Assembly (NCBI GenBank): GCA_938041955.1
Contig: CALISD010000128.1
Location: forward strand, 1-37,874
DNA from: an uncultured Granulosicoccaceae bacterium
Lineage (GTDB): Bacteria > Pseudomonadota > Gammaproteobacteria > Granulosicoccales > Granulosicoccaceae
Direction of reading: 5' to 3'
Length of the DNA stretch: 37,874 bases
Shown: piece by piece, positions 9,592-18,328 of the stretch
Layout: the number at the start of each line of letters is the position of its first letter
Position numbering within the stretch: the stretch's first letter is position 1
Program-made: the position numbers and the translations under genes
The notes under the pieces: generated by a model
The model's database searches: none
Told to the model about the DNA's origin: nothing
The model's input: the letters and a program-made list of their open reading frames with translations, nothing else

Positions 9592-11325
9592 GTGAAAACA
9601 ATTACTTTATCCGCTTTACTCACCGCAGCGCTTGGCGCTTGCAGCACAGTCACAGTGGCTCAGTCGGATGGAACCTCCATTTCCGAGCTGCAAAACGAGA
9701 TTGCCAGCGCGCAAGTTGCGAAGCAATTCAGTGTGCGCGAAGAGTCGGATCTGGTGTTCAATATCTTATCGGCTGAGATCGCTGGCCGCCGCGGGCTGGT
9801 GGGAATTGCCGCGCAAAATTACTTTGAGGCGGCCAATGCCACTGATGACCCGCGAGTCACCGAGCGAGCGGTCAAGCTGGCTCTGTATGGTCGAGACTGG
9901 CAGCGTGCGGAAATGGCGTCGGCCCGTTGGGTTGAGCTGGCACCGGAGAATGTTGAGGCCTGGCAGTATCGCGCCCAGTCGTCCATGCAGCAGAGAGATA
10001 TAGAGACAGCATCTGCCGCCATGGAGCAGGTGGTGGCTCTGTCTGACGGAGAGCCGGGTGAAGTGATACCGTCATTAGTCGATTCTATTTTGCGTCAATC
10101 CGATGCTGATGTCGGATCAGAACTATTGGAACGGCTCGCGAGTCGTTTCCCTGACAGCGCAGATGCTCAATACGGTATCGGACGATTTGCAATGTCTAAA
10201 GGCGAGCGTGAAATGGCGCTTGAAGCGTTTGAGCGTGCGTTGGTCATTGACCCGAATAATGTTGACACGTTGCTCTCGAGAGCGCGATTGCAGGTAGTGG
10301 CAGGCGAGGGGGATGCGGCGCTTGAGCCGATCACAGAATACCTGACTCGTACACCGGATGATTTAAGTGCGCAGCTTGGCTATGCTCGATTGTTAATTGA
10401 TTCAGGCAAAGTGGATCGTGCTGCTGATCATCTTGAAGTCATTGCAGAGCGGTTCCCTGCCGATGCTGATGCACTGTACACCGTTGGCTTGTTGGCGCTT
10501 GATATCACCAGGGTAAAAAGCGCCGAGTCTTACTTGTTATCGGTCGTGGCCTTAGATAAACACCAGGACAATGCGTACTATTATCTTGGCCGTATATCTG
10601 ACAGCCGCAGAGATTACCGGGAAGCGATAGAGCGTTATCAGGGGGTGCAATCAGGTGATAATTTTTTTGATGCGCAAATGAGAGCGGCTGAACTGTACGG
10701 GCTGGTGGGTGATGTTGTTACCGGGCGGAAGTTGTTCGGTACACTGAAAACCTATACTGATGATAAAACCGTTCAGATCGAACTAATCAATACCGAAAGT
10801 AGAATGTTGAACGGCAATGATATGTATGAAGAATCATTGAGTGTGCTTAGCGGTGGCCTGGATCAATACAATGAAAATCCCAAATTACTTTACTCGCGGG
10901 CACTGGTTGCAGAGCGATTAGGGCAGCGTGAGGTATTTGAATCTGATCTTAAAAAAGTGATTGAAGTGCAGCCGGACAACGCCTATGCACTAAATGCGCT
11001 GGGTTACTTTCTGACTGATCGCAATGAACGTCTTGATGAAGCGGAAGGCTATCTGAAAAAGGCCTATGAGCTATTGCCTGAAGATGCTGCCATTACTGAT
11101 AGTCTTGGTTGGTTGTACTACCGGCAAGGTCAATTTGAAAAGTCTATTGAGCTTTTACAAAAGGCTTATAAGTTAATGCCGGACACGGAAATTGCGGCTC
11201 ATCTGGGTGAGGTGTTGTGGGTCACTGGCGATCAGGCAAATGCTACGAAAGTCTGGGAAGAGGCTTTGCGTGAAACTCCTGATGATGACCTTCTTAATCG
11301 CGTGATGAAAAAGTATATTCGTTGA
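9592..11325 (+). CDS. Tetratricopeptide-repeat outer-membrane lipoprotein, lolB-linked
   Basis: The predicted protein has a lipoprotein signal peptide (from the GTG at 9592: MKTITLSALLTAALGAC, lipobox LGAC, lipidated Cys17) followed by many tandem TPR motifs, for example AQYGIGRFAMSKGEREMALE and DAAITDSLGWLYYRQGQFEK. The frame is open to a TTG at 9565, which would add nine residues before the signal. TPR lipoproteins at this position next to lolB are conserved in Pseudomonas and relatives, but their role is not firmly known; envelope assembly or scaffolding is plausible. The stop overlaps the start of lolB by four bases if lolB begins at TTG 11322. Confidence 0.85.
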   Translation: MKTITLSALLTAALGACSTVTVAQSDGTSISELQNEIASAQVAKQFSVREESDLVFNILSAEIAGRRGLVGIAAQNYFEAANATDDPRVTERAVKLALYGRDWQRAEMASARWVELAPENVEAWQYRAQSSMQQRDIETASAAMEQVVALSDGEPGEVIPSLVDSILRQSDADVGSELLERLASRFPDSADAQYGIGRFAMSKGEREMALEAFERALVIDPNNVDTLLSRARLQVVAGEGDAALEPITEYLTRTPDDLSAQLGYARLLIDSGKVDRAADHLEVIAERFPADADALYTVGLLALDITRVKSAESYLLSVVALDKHQDNAYYYLGRISDSRRDYREAIERYQGVQSGDNFFDAQMRAAELYGLVGDVVTGRKLFGTLKTYTDDKTVQIELINTESRMLNGNDMYEESLSVLSGGLDQYNENPKLLYSRALVAERLGQREVFESDLKKVIEVQPDNAYALNALGYFLTDRNERLDEAEGYLKKAYELLPEDAAITDSLGWLYYRQGQFEKSIELLQKAYKLMPDTEIAAHLGEVLWVTGDQANATKVWEEALRETPDDDLLNRVMKKYIR

Positions 11326-12005
11326 TAAACGTTTTTATAAAATGGTGTTGCGGAATGCTTAGCAAGTCGGCTTTAGTTTTAGTGGTGTTAACGCTTGGGG
11401 CTGCTTGTGGAACAAAACCAGACACCGAACTATTGATACCGACGCTCGCAGTTGAAGAGAGAGAAGCAAAACTAAAGGCGTTCATCCCGTGGCGGGCACT
11501 GGGTTCTATTGCAGTGGAATCAGAGGAGCGAGGTAAATTTAATGCTTCTTTTTCATGGGATGCCGATGCCCGGGGGTATGAAATTAAGCTTTTTGGCCCC
11601 TTGGGTGTGCAAGCGTTTGAGCTTGTAAAAAACATGCAGGGTGCAGTCCTGACTGATAGAAAAGGTCGTGTCAGTGGCGACAGTGCAGAGCTGTTGTTAC
11701 AGGCGGCGTTAGGGGTGCCGGTACCGATTGGAAAAATGCAAGCCTGGGCGGTGGGATTGCCCGGTGGTGCAGAGCAGGTGCAGCGCGATAAGACAGGCAG
11801 ACTCAACAGCATGGTCGTTGCCGAGAACGCTGGTGAGCGATGGGACGTTAACTTTGAACGCTACACTAACGTCGACAACCTTGACCTACCCAGAACGGTC
11901 ATCGTTAATGGAGATGGCGTACAAATTAAATTGTCATTTAAAAAATGGTTGCGTTCAGAGGCGCGTGTTAACGACCGTCTTGCAATACCCGGTGTGGACA
12001 CCTGA
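11322..12005 (+). CDS. lolB: Outer-membrane lipoprotein receptor LolB
   Basis: LolB accepts lipoproteins from the periplasmic carrier LolA and inserts them into the outer membrane. The protein has a lipoprotein signal (hydrophobic LVLVVLTLGAAC) and the LolB-type fold signature FSWDADARGYEIKLFGPLG, in a mature length close to that of other LolB proteins. The longest frame begins at TTG 11322 and overlaps the previous stop (TTGA). An ATG at 11355 gives a more typical signal peptide, MLSKSALVLV, and may be the real start. The synteny TPR-lolB-ispE supports the call, since LolB is weakly conserved in sequence. Confidence 0.85.
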   Translation: MINVFIKWCCGMLSKSALVLVVLTLGAACGTKPDTELLIPTLAVEEREAKLKAFIPWRALGSIAVESEERGKFNASFSWDADARGYEIKLFGPLGVQAFELVKNMQGAVLTDRKGRVSGDSAELLLQAALGVPVPIGKMQAWAVGLPGGAEQVQRDKTGRLNSMVVAENAGERWDVNFERYTNVDNLDLPRTVIVNGDGVQIKLSFKKWLRSEARVNDRLAIPGVDT

Positions 12006-12047
12006 GGCAGTTGTTCCGTTTGTTGATCGAAGCCCCTGACATGATGG

Positions 12048-12938
12048 GTGTTTGCTGTGAATAATAACCCCGACCGCAAGTGGCTGGCGCCCGCCAAGCT
12101 CAATTTATTCTTGCACATCGTTGGTCGACGAGAAGATGGTTACCATCTGTTACAGACCGTCTTTCAGTTGCTCGACTACGGTGATGAGCTTTCGTTTGAT
12201 CTGAATCGTCATGGTGCAGTTGGGCTTGACACTCCAATTCACGGGGTAGCGGATGCCGATAACCTGATTACTCGCGCCGCCAGGCTTTTGCAGGAGCAGG
12301 CCGGTTGTGGCCTGGGTGCGGGCATCAGCATTGATAAAAAGCTTCCGATGGGAGGTGGTTTAGGCGGTGGCAGCTCAGATGCGGCAACAACGCTCGTCGC
12401 ACTAAATAAAATTTGGAAAACCGGCCTGTCGATGGATCAGCTGGCCGCGCTTGGTCTTCAATTAGGGGCAGATGTACCGGTTTTTGTCCGTGGATGCTCA
12501 GCCTGGGCTGAGGGAGTAGGAGAAAAATTGCAGGCTATATCGTTGCCAAAGCGGCACTTTTTGGTGATAAATCCAGGTGTTCCAGTCGCTACCGCTGACT
12601 TGTTCTCGCATTCGCAATTGACACGTGATTGTACAGCAATCACAATACGCGGCTTCCACAGTGACGTTGGGTTACGCAACGTGTTTCAACCGCTGGTCTG
12701 TGAGCACTACCCGTCGGTCGCCAAGGCATTAGATTTACTGTCGCAGGTTGCGATTCAGTGTGATGTTAAAAAGGCGAACGGTGAAGTGAGGCAGGCAATG
12801 ATGACCGGCACCGGAGCATGTGTGTTCCTGGCTTGCGACAGTAAAGCTCAGGCACAAAAAGTGCTGTCTGCTTTGCCTCCGGTTGATGGCTTCATTGCCC
12901 GCGGGGTTGATCGATCTCCATTACTCGATCAAGATTAA
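12048..12938 (+). CDS. ispE: 4-diphosphocytidyl-2-C-methyl-D-erythritol kinase
   Basis: IspE phosphorylates CDP-methylerythritol in the MEP isoprenoid pathway. It is a GHMP kinase: the ATP-binding glycine-rich motif PMGGGLGGGSSDAA begins at residue 100, and the N-terminal substrate-binding segment is LAPAKLNLFLHIVGRREDGYH. The C-terminal GTGAC motif is also present. The start may be GTG 12048 or GTG 12057, which give proteins differing by three residues. It lies between lolB and tRNA(Gln), its usual place in pseudomonad-like genomes. Confidence 0.95.
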   Translation: MFAVNNNPDRKWLAPAKLNLFLHIVGRREDGYHLLQTVFQLLDYGDELSFDLNRHGAVGLDTPIHGVADADNLITRAARLLQEQAGCGLGAGISIDKKLPMGGGLGGGSSDAATTLVALNKIWKTGLSMDQLAALGLQLGADVPVFVRGCSAWAEGVGEKLQAISLPKRHFLVINPGVPVATADLFSHSQLTRDCTAITIRGFHSDVGLRNVFQPLVCEHYPSVAKALDLLSQVAIQCDVKKANGEVRQAMMTGTGACVFLACDSKAQAQKVLSALPPVDGFIARGVDRSPLLDQD

Positions 12939-12991
12939 GTGCTGTAAGCCGGTTTACTCGGCATTGTGGGAAGAGTTAAAGTTAGAGCGAT

Positions 12992-13067
12992 TGGGGTGTG
13001 GCCAAGTGGTTAAGGCACCGGGTTTTGATCTCGGCATTCGTAGGTTCGAATCCTACCACCCCAGCCA
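12992..13067 (+). tRNA. tRNA-Gln (anticodon TTG)
   Basis: This 76-base cloverleaf has acceptor stem TGGGGTG paired with CACCCCA, discriminator G and an encoded CCA. The anticodon TTG is at 13025-13027 in the loop TTTTGAT, and the T-arm contains GGTTCGAATCC. It closely resembles E. coli tRNA(Gln). A weak promoter candidate (TTTACT at 12953, TAAAGT at 12977) lies just upstream. Its position between ispE and prs is conserved. Confidence 0.97.
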
Positions 13068-13136
13068 TCTATTTAAGACGGCCGCAATGTGCGCGACAAC
13101 TCTGGCAAAACCAATTCAAACAAAAGCCTGGCGGGT

Positions 13137-14093
13137 ATGGTGTCTGAATCTAACATGATGGTGTTTTCGGGCAATGCCAATCTGGCACTGGCAGAAAAAA
13201 TCGCAGATCAGTTGCGTATGCCTTTAGGCAAAGCTTCAGTATCTGAATTCTCCGACAGCGAGACTGCAGTAGAAATTCTGGAAAATGTCCGGGGTCGTGA
13301 CATTTTTCTAATCCAGACCACTTGTTATCCCACCAATCACAATTTGATGGAAATGCTGATCATGGTGGATGCCTTCAGGCGCGCCTCAGTTGATCGTATC
13401 ACTGCTGTGATTCCGTATTTCGGGTACGCGCGTCAGGACAGGCGTGTGCGTTCCGCAAGAGTGGCGATATCAGCCAAGCTAGTGGCGAATATGATCGCCA
13501 TAGCAGGTGTTGATCGGGTGTTAACGGTTGATGTGCACGCTGAACAGATTCAAGGTTTTTTTGATATCCCTGTGGATAACGTTTATGCCTCACCGGTGTT
13601 AATGGGTGATATCTGGCGCCAGAAATACCAGAATCTCATCGTAGTATCTCCTGATGTAGGTGGTGTAGTTCGGGCGCGGGCAGTGGCCAAGCAACTAGAC
13701 GACTCTGATCTCGCTATTATTGATAAGCGTCGGCCGCAGGCTAACGAAGCTCAGGTGATGCACATCATTGGTGATGTCAGTGGAAAAACCTGCGTCATTA
13801 TCGATGACATGGTCGATACAGCCGGCACGTTGTGCAAGGCAGCAGAGGCATTGAAGCAGCATGGTGCAATTAAGGTGGTTGCCTACGCGACGCACGCGGT
13901 GCTTTCGGGCAAGGCAATTGATAATCTGACGGGTTCCGAAGTTGATGAATTAGTCATCACTGACACCATTCCGCTTTCGGAAGAAGCGAGCAATTGCAGT
14001 AAAATCAGACAGCTATCAATCTCGAATATGTTGGCTGAGACCATTCGTCGCATTCATCAGGAAGAGTCGGTTAGCTCCATTTATATGGACTAA
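13137..14093 (+). CDS. prs: Ribose-phosphate pyrophosphokinase
   Basis: Prs makes PRPP from ribose-5-phosphate and ATP for nucleotide, histidine and tryptophan synthesis. Recognisable blocks are [17 protein letters not shown] at the N-terminus, [15 protein letters not shown] (ATP/regulatory loop), [18 protein letters not shown] and the PRPP-binding loop [13 protein letters not shown]. The open frame extends back to GTG 13089, but similarity to other Prs proteins begins at about MMVFSGN. I chose the ATG at 13137 because it lies nearest to family starts; GTG 13140 (with GGCGGG upstream) and ATG 13155 are alternatives. All catalytic regions look intact. Confidence 0.95.
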   Translation: MVSESNMMVFSGNANLALAEKIADQLRMPLGKASVSEFSDSETAVEILENVRGRDIFLIQTTCYPTNHNLMEMLIMVDAFRRASVDRITAVIPYFGYARQDRRVRSARVAISAKLVANMIAIAGVDRVLTVDVHAEQIQGFFDIPVDNVYASPVLMGDIWRQKYQNLIVVSPDVGGVVRARAVAKQLDDSDLAIIDKRRPQANEAQVMHIIGDVSGKTCVIIDDMVDTAGTLCKAAEALKQHGAIKVVAYATHAVLSGKAIDNLTGSEVDELVITDTIPLSEEASNCSKIRQLSISNMLAETIRRIHQEESVSSIYMD

Positions 14094-14189
14094 TAGTTCG
14101 AATTAAGTGCAGAAACCAGGCAGATTAGGCTCTGGCAGCATCTTCAGCGGCTGGTATGCCTGTTTAGCTATGGCGATAAGTTAAATCCC

Positions 14190-14230
14190 TGTTATACTGT
14201 TCGGCTGGGAGTGTTTTGGTCGCGAAACAC
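14190..14230 (+). promoter_or_regulatory. Extended -10 promoter and leader hairpin of rplY
   Basis: TGTTATACT at 14190-14198 matches the extended -10 form (TGn followed by a -10 hexamer); no good -35 is present, as is common for this class. Just downstream, GTGTTTTG at 14211-14218 pairs with CGAAACAC at 14223-14230 around a four-base loop, so the mRNA would begin with a stable hairpin. It lacks a T-tract and is therefore not an obvious terminator; a role in L25 mRNA stability or control is inference. Confidence 0.4.
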
Positions 14231-14283
14231 CCGATTTAGCTGTTTAACTATTACCTTTAATTAGGCTTCATTAAGGATTCTCA

Positions 14284-14964
14284 ATGAGCGTTGATTTCAC
14301 ATTGAGCGCGGAAGTACGCAGCGACTATGGTAAAGGTGCGAGCCGCCGTCTGCGTAAAACAAACAAATTTCCGGGCATTATTTACGGTGGTGGTGGCAAC
14401 CCCACACCGATTACTCTCGATCACAACGAAGTGCTTAACCACTTTCAGCACGAGGCATTTTTCTCGCACATTTTGACCTTGAAGATCGATGGCTCTGAAG
14501 AGCAGGCGATCATCAAAGACATTCAGCGTCACCCTTTTAAGCAGCTAGTTATGCATATGGATTTTCAGCGCGTTCTTATGAACGAAGCGATCTCTGTGCG
14601 CGTACCGATTCACTATCTGAATGAAGAAGCATGTGTTGGTGTGAAGACAGATGGCGGCGCGATCAACAAGATTGAAAACGATATCGGTGTTAGTTGTTTG
14701 CCAGGTGATTTACCTGAGTACATCGAAGTTGATTTGATCGACCTGAAGCTGGGTGAAACATTGCATCTCTCTGATGTGACATTGCCTACGGGCGTTACAG
14801 GAACCGACTATACCGAAGGTGATGAAGATCACGATCGTGCCATTGTTGCGATATTCCAGCCGCGTGCAGCAGTTGAAGAGACTGATGAGCCAGCAACTGA
14901 TGAGGATGCACCTGCAGACGATTCTGGCGATTCTGCTGCCTCTGAAGAAGGTGGAGAGTCCTAA
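14284..14964 (+). CDS. rplY: Large ribosomal subunit protein bL25 (Ctc/TL5 long form)
   Basis: L25 binds 5S rRNA in the large ribosomal subunit. The first 95 or so residues form the 5S-binding domain (SAEVRSDYGKGASRRLRK, then FPGIIYGG), and the remainder is the TL5/Ctc-type C-terminal beta domain, so this is the 226-residue long form and not the short E. coli form. The protein ends in an acidic, low-complexity tail rich in Glu, Asp and Ala. The ATG has a clear AAGGA ribosome binding site about eight bases upstream. Prs, L25, Pth and YchF in this order are a conserved translation-linked group. Confidence 0.96.
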   Translation: MSVDFTLSAEVRSDYGKGASRRLRKTNKFPGIIYGGGGNPTPITLDHNEVLNHFQHEAFFSHILTLKIDGSEEQAIIKDIQRHPFKQLVMHMDFQRVLMNEAISVRVPIHYLNEEACVGVKTDGGAINKIENDIGVSCLPGDLPEYIEVDLIDLKLGETLHLSDVTLPTGVTGTDYTEGDEDHDRAIVAIFQPRAAVEETDEPATDEDAPADDSGDSAASEEGGES

Positions 14965-14997
14965 ACGGCATCCACCGTTAGGTAACTCTAATTCTGT

Positions 14998-15570
14998 GTG
15001 TCGATAAAACTGATTGTCGGGCTCGGTAACCCGGGCTCCAAGTACGATGAAACCCGCCATAATGCGGGTTTCCTTCTGCTTGATGAATTGGCAAGAAGTT
15101 ATTCATCCAGCTTTGCCTCTGAAAAGAAGTTTCAGGGCGACTTGGGTAGAACGACTATCAGCAACCGCGATGTGCGGTTGCTGAAGCCCACTACCTATAT
15201 GAATCTCAGTGGCGAGTCAGTGCAGGCAGTAGCGAGTTTCTACCGTATTGAAGCTGAGCAAATCCTTGTAGCGCACGATGAGCTCGATATTCCACCGGGC
15301 ACCGCAAAGCTTAAGCAGGGGGGCGGCCACGGTGGTCATAATGGCTTGCGCGATATCATTAATCATATGGGTCGGGACTTCTGGCGTATCAGATTAGGTA
15401 TCGGTCACCCTGGTGATGCAAAGCAAGTGGTGAATTTCGTTTTGCAGCGTGCGCCAAAGTCAGAGGCTGATCTGCTGCTAAATAGTATTGATGATGTGGT
15501 GCGGGAAATACCCGATATCGTGTCAGGTGAGATGGAAAAAGCCATGAAGAACCTGCACACCAAAAAGTAG
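14998..15570 (+). CDS. pth: Peptidyl-tRNA hydrolase
   Basis: Pth recycles peptidyl-tRNA dropped from ribosomes by cleaving the peptide-tRNA ester. The N-terminal signature LIVGLGNPGSKYDETRHNAGF contains the catalytic histidine H21 and neighbouring N22. The segments LLKPTTYMNLSGESV and HDELDIPPG carry the other conserved active-site residues. The 190-residue length is normal. Translation starts at GTG 14998, 33 bases after rplY. Confidence 0.96.
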   Translation: MSIKLIVGLGNPGSKYDETRHNAGFLLLDELARSYSSSFASEKKFQGDLGRTTISNRDVRLLKPTTYMNLSGESVQAVASFYRIEAEQILVAHDELDIPPGTAKLKQGGGHGGHNGLRDIINHMGRDFWRIRLGIGHPGDAKQVVNFVLQRAPKSEADLLLNSIDDVVREIPDIVSGEMEKAMKNLHTKK

Positions 15571-15657
15571 AGATTGTTTGAGAGTCTTCGGGCTCCTTCA
15601 TTGGTAAGACCAGGCATTGTCGGAAGGTCAGGCATTGCCAAAGACTAGGCAAAAATA

Positions 15658-16749
15658 ATGGGATTTAAATGTGGCATCGTGGGGCTTCCAAACGTTGGGA
15701 AGTCGACGCTATTCAATGCCCTGACAAAGGCAGAAATTGCAGCGGAGAATTATCCCTTCTGCACCATTGAGCCCAATGTGGGCATCGTCCCGGTCCCGGA
15801 TCCGCGTTTGGAAACTATTTCCGGCATCGTCAATCCACAAAAGATATTGCCTACAACAATGGAATTCGTTGATATTGCAGGTCTTGTGGAGGGCGCGTCC
15901 AAAGGTGAAGGTTTAGGTAATAAGTTTTTAGCCAACATCCGCGAAACCGATGCGATAGCACACGTGGTTCGCTGCTTTAACGACGATGATGTGGTGCATG
16001 TAGCCGGTAAGGTTGATCCTGTCTCGGATATCGAAGTAATCAACACAGAGTTGATGCTTGCCGATATGGATTCTGCAGAAAAGGCCTTGTACCGCGTCGG
16101 TAAGAATGCCAAATCCGGCAACAAAGACGCCATTGCCGAAAAAGCACTGTTGGAAAAAGTAGTGGCTCATGTCGATTCTGGCAAGCCTGTTAGAACAATG
16201 GACTTGAGCGATTCAGAGCAACTATTGATCAAGTTGATGCATCTGCTGACCTCCAAGCCTGTCATGTACATCGCGAACGTCGATGAAGAAGGCTTTGAAA
16301 ACAACGATATGCTGCAGCGAGTCACCGAATACGCAGCCGCTGAAGGCGCTGTGGTGGTGGCGGTATGCGCCGCCATAGAAGCCGAGATCGCACAGCTTGA
16401 TGACGCAGATAAAACCGAGTTTTTAACCGAACTGGGCCTTGATGAGCCGGGTTTGAACCGTGTGATCAGGGGCGGTTATGAATTACTTGGCCTGCAAACC
16501 TTTTTTACGGCTGGTGAGAAGGAAGTGCGCGCGTGGACTGTGCGTCAGGGCGCAACTGCTCCAAACGGTGCGGGGCGTATTCACACAGATTTCGAGAAAG
16601 GCTTTATTCGCGCTGAAGTTGTCGCTTATGATGATTTCATTGAGTATAAAGGCGAGCAAGGGGCAAAGGATGCGGGTAAATGGCGCCTCGAAGGTAAGGA
16701 ATACCTGATGAACGAAGGTGATGTTGTTCACTTTCGCTTCAATGTTTGA
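15658..16749 (+). CDS. ychF: Redox-regulated ATPase YchF (Obg-like)
   Basis: YchF is a ribosome-associated P-loop ATPase of the Obg family, implicated in the oxidative stress response. The motifs are G1 GLPNVGKST near residue 8, G3 [10 protein letters not shown], and the altered G4 motif NVDE, which explains ATP over GTP preference in this family. The C-terminal TGS domain ends with VHFRFNV, as in other members. The 363 residues match the E. coli length exactly. It closes the conserved block prs-rplY-pth-ychF. Confidence 0.97.
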   Translation: MGFKCGIVGLPNVGKSTLFNALTKAEIAAENYPFCTIEPNVGIVPVPDPRLETISGIVNPQKILPTTMEFVDIAGLVEGASKGEGLGNKFLANIRETDAIAHVVRCFNDDDVVHVAGKVDPVSDIEVINTELMLADMDSAEKALYRVGKNAKSGNKDAIAEKALLEKVVAHVDSGKPVRTMDLSDSEQLLIKLMHLLTSKPVMYIANVDEEGFENNDMLQRVTEYAAAEGAVVVAVCAAIEAEIAQLDDADKTEFLTELGLDEPGLNRVIRGGYELLGLQTFFTAGEKEVRAWTVRQGATAPNGAGRIHTDFEKGFIRAEVVAYDDFIEYKGEQGAKDAGKWRLEGKEYLMNEGDVVHFRFNV

Positions 16750-16780
16750 CGATAAACTTTGATTCTCTGAGTCCGTACGC

Positions 16781-16809
16781 TTGACAGTAAAGGGTCAACT
16801 ATCCAGAAT
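16781..16809 (+). promoter_or_regulatory. Sigma-70 promoter for tRNA-Met
   Basis: A perfect TTGACA at 16781-16786 is followed, after 17 bases, by CAGAAT at 16804-16809 (four of six matches to the -10 consensus). Transcription would begin around 16816, about ten bases before the mature tRNA(Met) at 16826. Confidence 0.65.
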
Positions 16810-16825
16810 ACGCGGTTCCTATCAA

Positions 16826-16902
16826 GGTCATGTAGCTCAGTTGGTTAGAGCACAGCATTCATAATGCTGGGGTCGGTGGTTCAAGTCCACCCATGACCAC
16901 CA
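16826..16902 (+). tRNA. tRNA-Met (anticodon CAT, elongator type)
   Basis: This 77-base cloverleaf has acceptor stem GGTCATG paired with CATGACC, discriminator A and an encoded CCA. The anticodon loop is TTCATAA, giving CAT. The D-arm TAGCTCAGTTGGTTAGAGCA and overall layout resemble E. coli elongator tRNA(Met) and not the initiator, since the acceptor is fully paired at position 1. A CAT-anticodon tRNA(Ile2) is a less likely alternative. Confidence 0.93.
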
Positions 16903-16910
16903 TACAAGCA

Positions 16911-16938
16911 AAAAAGGCCGTCCAGTGACGGCCTTTTT
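16911..16938 (+). terminator. Rho-independent terminator after tRNA-Met
   Basis: A perfect seven-base stem, GGCCGTC (16916-16922) with GACGGCC (16927-16933) around the loop CAGT, is preceded by an A-tract and followed by TTTTT. The A-tract makes it potentially bidirectional, so it could also stop leftward transcription entering from the accessory region. Confidence 0.9.
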
Positions 16939-17160
16939 GTGTTTGAAATATGTAAAATCAACGATCTACGGTTCACTGCCGTATTGAGGTTGCCCGACTA
17001 AGTCGCTTTACAGTTGTGCTGTTGTGGGTTTATAAGCGGTGTCGCTGTATCCCATCGAAATTGGAAATTGTGCCGAGCGGTGAACAGTTAGTTGATGAAG
17101 GTTTTATTTGCGCCTTGCGATGAATGCGACCACGACCAATGCGCCCTAGTGCTCAATGAC
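16939..17160. other. Gene-free junction between the core block and accessory region
   Basis: No convincing gene is visible in these 220 or so bases. The sequence GTTCACTGCCGTAT at 16971-16984 resembles the first half of a type I-F CRISPR repeat but occurs only once. GCGGTGAAC at 17077-17085 is a rough inverted match to its start. This is the point at which the housekeeping synteny ends. Confidence 0.4.
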
Positions 17161-18183
17161 TTATTGGTTCGTTCGGTGTTTATGCAAGCCTATAACATAG
17201 TGTTTATCGTCGTAGGGGTACTGAAAGCTTGTTCTTTTGTTATCTCTGAACTGATCGATAAGTTGAGATTGAGAAAGATGACTCCAGTCTTCTCCTGCAA
17301 ACGCATGGTCCTTTTTTCCAACACTTTGCCAGTCATCTATTATTATTAACGCCTCATAAGGAAAACTCTCTAAAATAGCGGTAATTTCTCTGTCCAGAGG
17401 TACTTGCTCAACAGAGGATGGCGCTGCAGCCCCAACCTTCCCAGTATGAGATGTATCGGTTGGGAAGCCTGAGAAAGCAGAAGAATTCCAATTTACCGTT
17501 GAATCTCCACTCCAGTGTGCATCCAGGAAGAATACAGTTGGATGATTAAGTCTACCAAGCAATTTACCAACTTCGACGCCTGAGTCACCTTGAATAAACT
17601 CAATATTAGCTATCGATTGATTTATTTTTCTAGCATTCGTATGCAGCTTTTCATTTAATTCAATTGTATACACTTTGTCGAACAGTTTGGAAGCATATAT
17701 CGCTGTATGACCGTATAAAGTTCCAGTTTCAACTAAAGCTTTAAACTCAACTTCTGGGTGCTTGAGTGTAGCCTGAGCAACAATGTCAAAAATAAAGTCC
17801 GGGTACTGAATTCTAGGATTAAGTGTAAATAGAGAAGTTTTTTTACCATCAAAAATAGCACTACCAACAACTGCTTCCGGTTGACTCAGATCAAACGATA
17901 CCTTATAAAATTCACGGAACCCCTCCGGAAGATCTTGAAACTTAGATAACACTTTAGGAAGATCGGAAATAGGTTCAACGGTAGCGATTAAAGGTTCCCC
18001 ATCGACCTTGCATATTGACAAGCTTTCTATCTCGCGATTACGGTCAGCAAAAACAACAATAATCTGGAAGGAGCCACCTTCGCGACTAACCCAAGGCATA
18101 CACTCAAAATGTACCCAGCGTAGGTTTCTATCAATCCTACTGAATGTCAGTTGATAGTATGTATCGATCGCAAAACTCGTCAT
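17161..18183 (-). CDS. Class I SAM-dependent methyltransferase-like protein
   Basis: The C-terminal half has a Rossmann-type methyltransferase core: motif I is replaced by VETGTLYGHT (residues 151-160), followed by the acidic strand end VYTIELNE and by FFLDAHWSGDST near residue 220. This pattern is typical of small class I methyltransferases found in glycan and secondary-metabolite loci. The first 130 or so residues are not recognised. The substrate is unknown. It is transcribed divergently from the glycosyltransferase gene, with 145 bases between their starts. The DNA here is visibly AT-richer than the core genes to the left, consistent with horizontal acquisition. Confidence 0.7.
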   Translation of the reverse strand: MTSFAIDTYYQLTFSRIDRNLRWVHFECMPWVSREGGSFQIIVVFADRNREIESLSICKVDGEPLIATVEPISDLPKVLSKFQDLPEGFREFYKVSFDLSQPEAVVGSAIFDGKKTSLFTLNPRIQYPDFIFDIVAQATLKHPEVEFKALVETGTLYGHTAIYASKLFDKVYTIELNEKLHTNARKINQSIANIEFIQGDSGVEVGKLLGRLNHPTVFFLDAHWSGDSTVNWNSSAFSGFPTDTSHTGKVGAAAPSSVEQVPLDREITAILESFPYEALIIIDDWQSVGKKDHAFAGEDWSHLSQSQLIDQFRDNKRTSFQYPYDDKHYVIGLHKHRTNQ

Positions 18184-18328
18184 AAATGCTTATTAATCAA
18201 TCGAAATTTAGGATTGCAGAATCAGCAAGAAATGCTCCATTCCTTCCTACCTAGACTGAAGAAATATTCGTACAACGGGCTAATGCGGGAGAAAAATACA
18301 AGGTGTTGTTGGCTCATATTATGCTTGG

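Noticed and set aside
16971..16984. Fourteen bases identical in pattern to the start of a type I-F CRISPR repeat
   Set aside because: Only one copy, the second half does not match, and there are no spacers or cas genes nearby. It is most likely chance.
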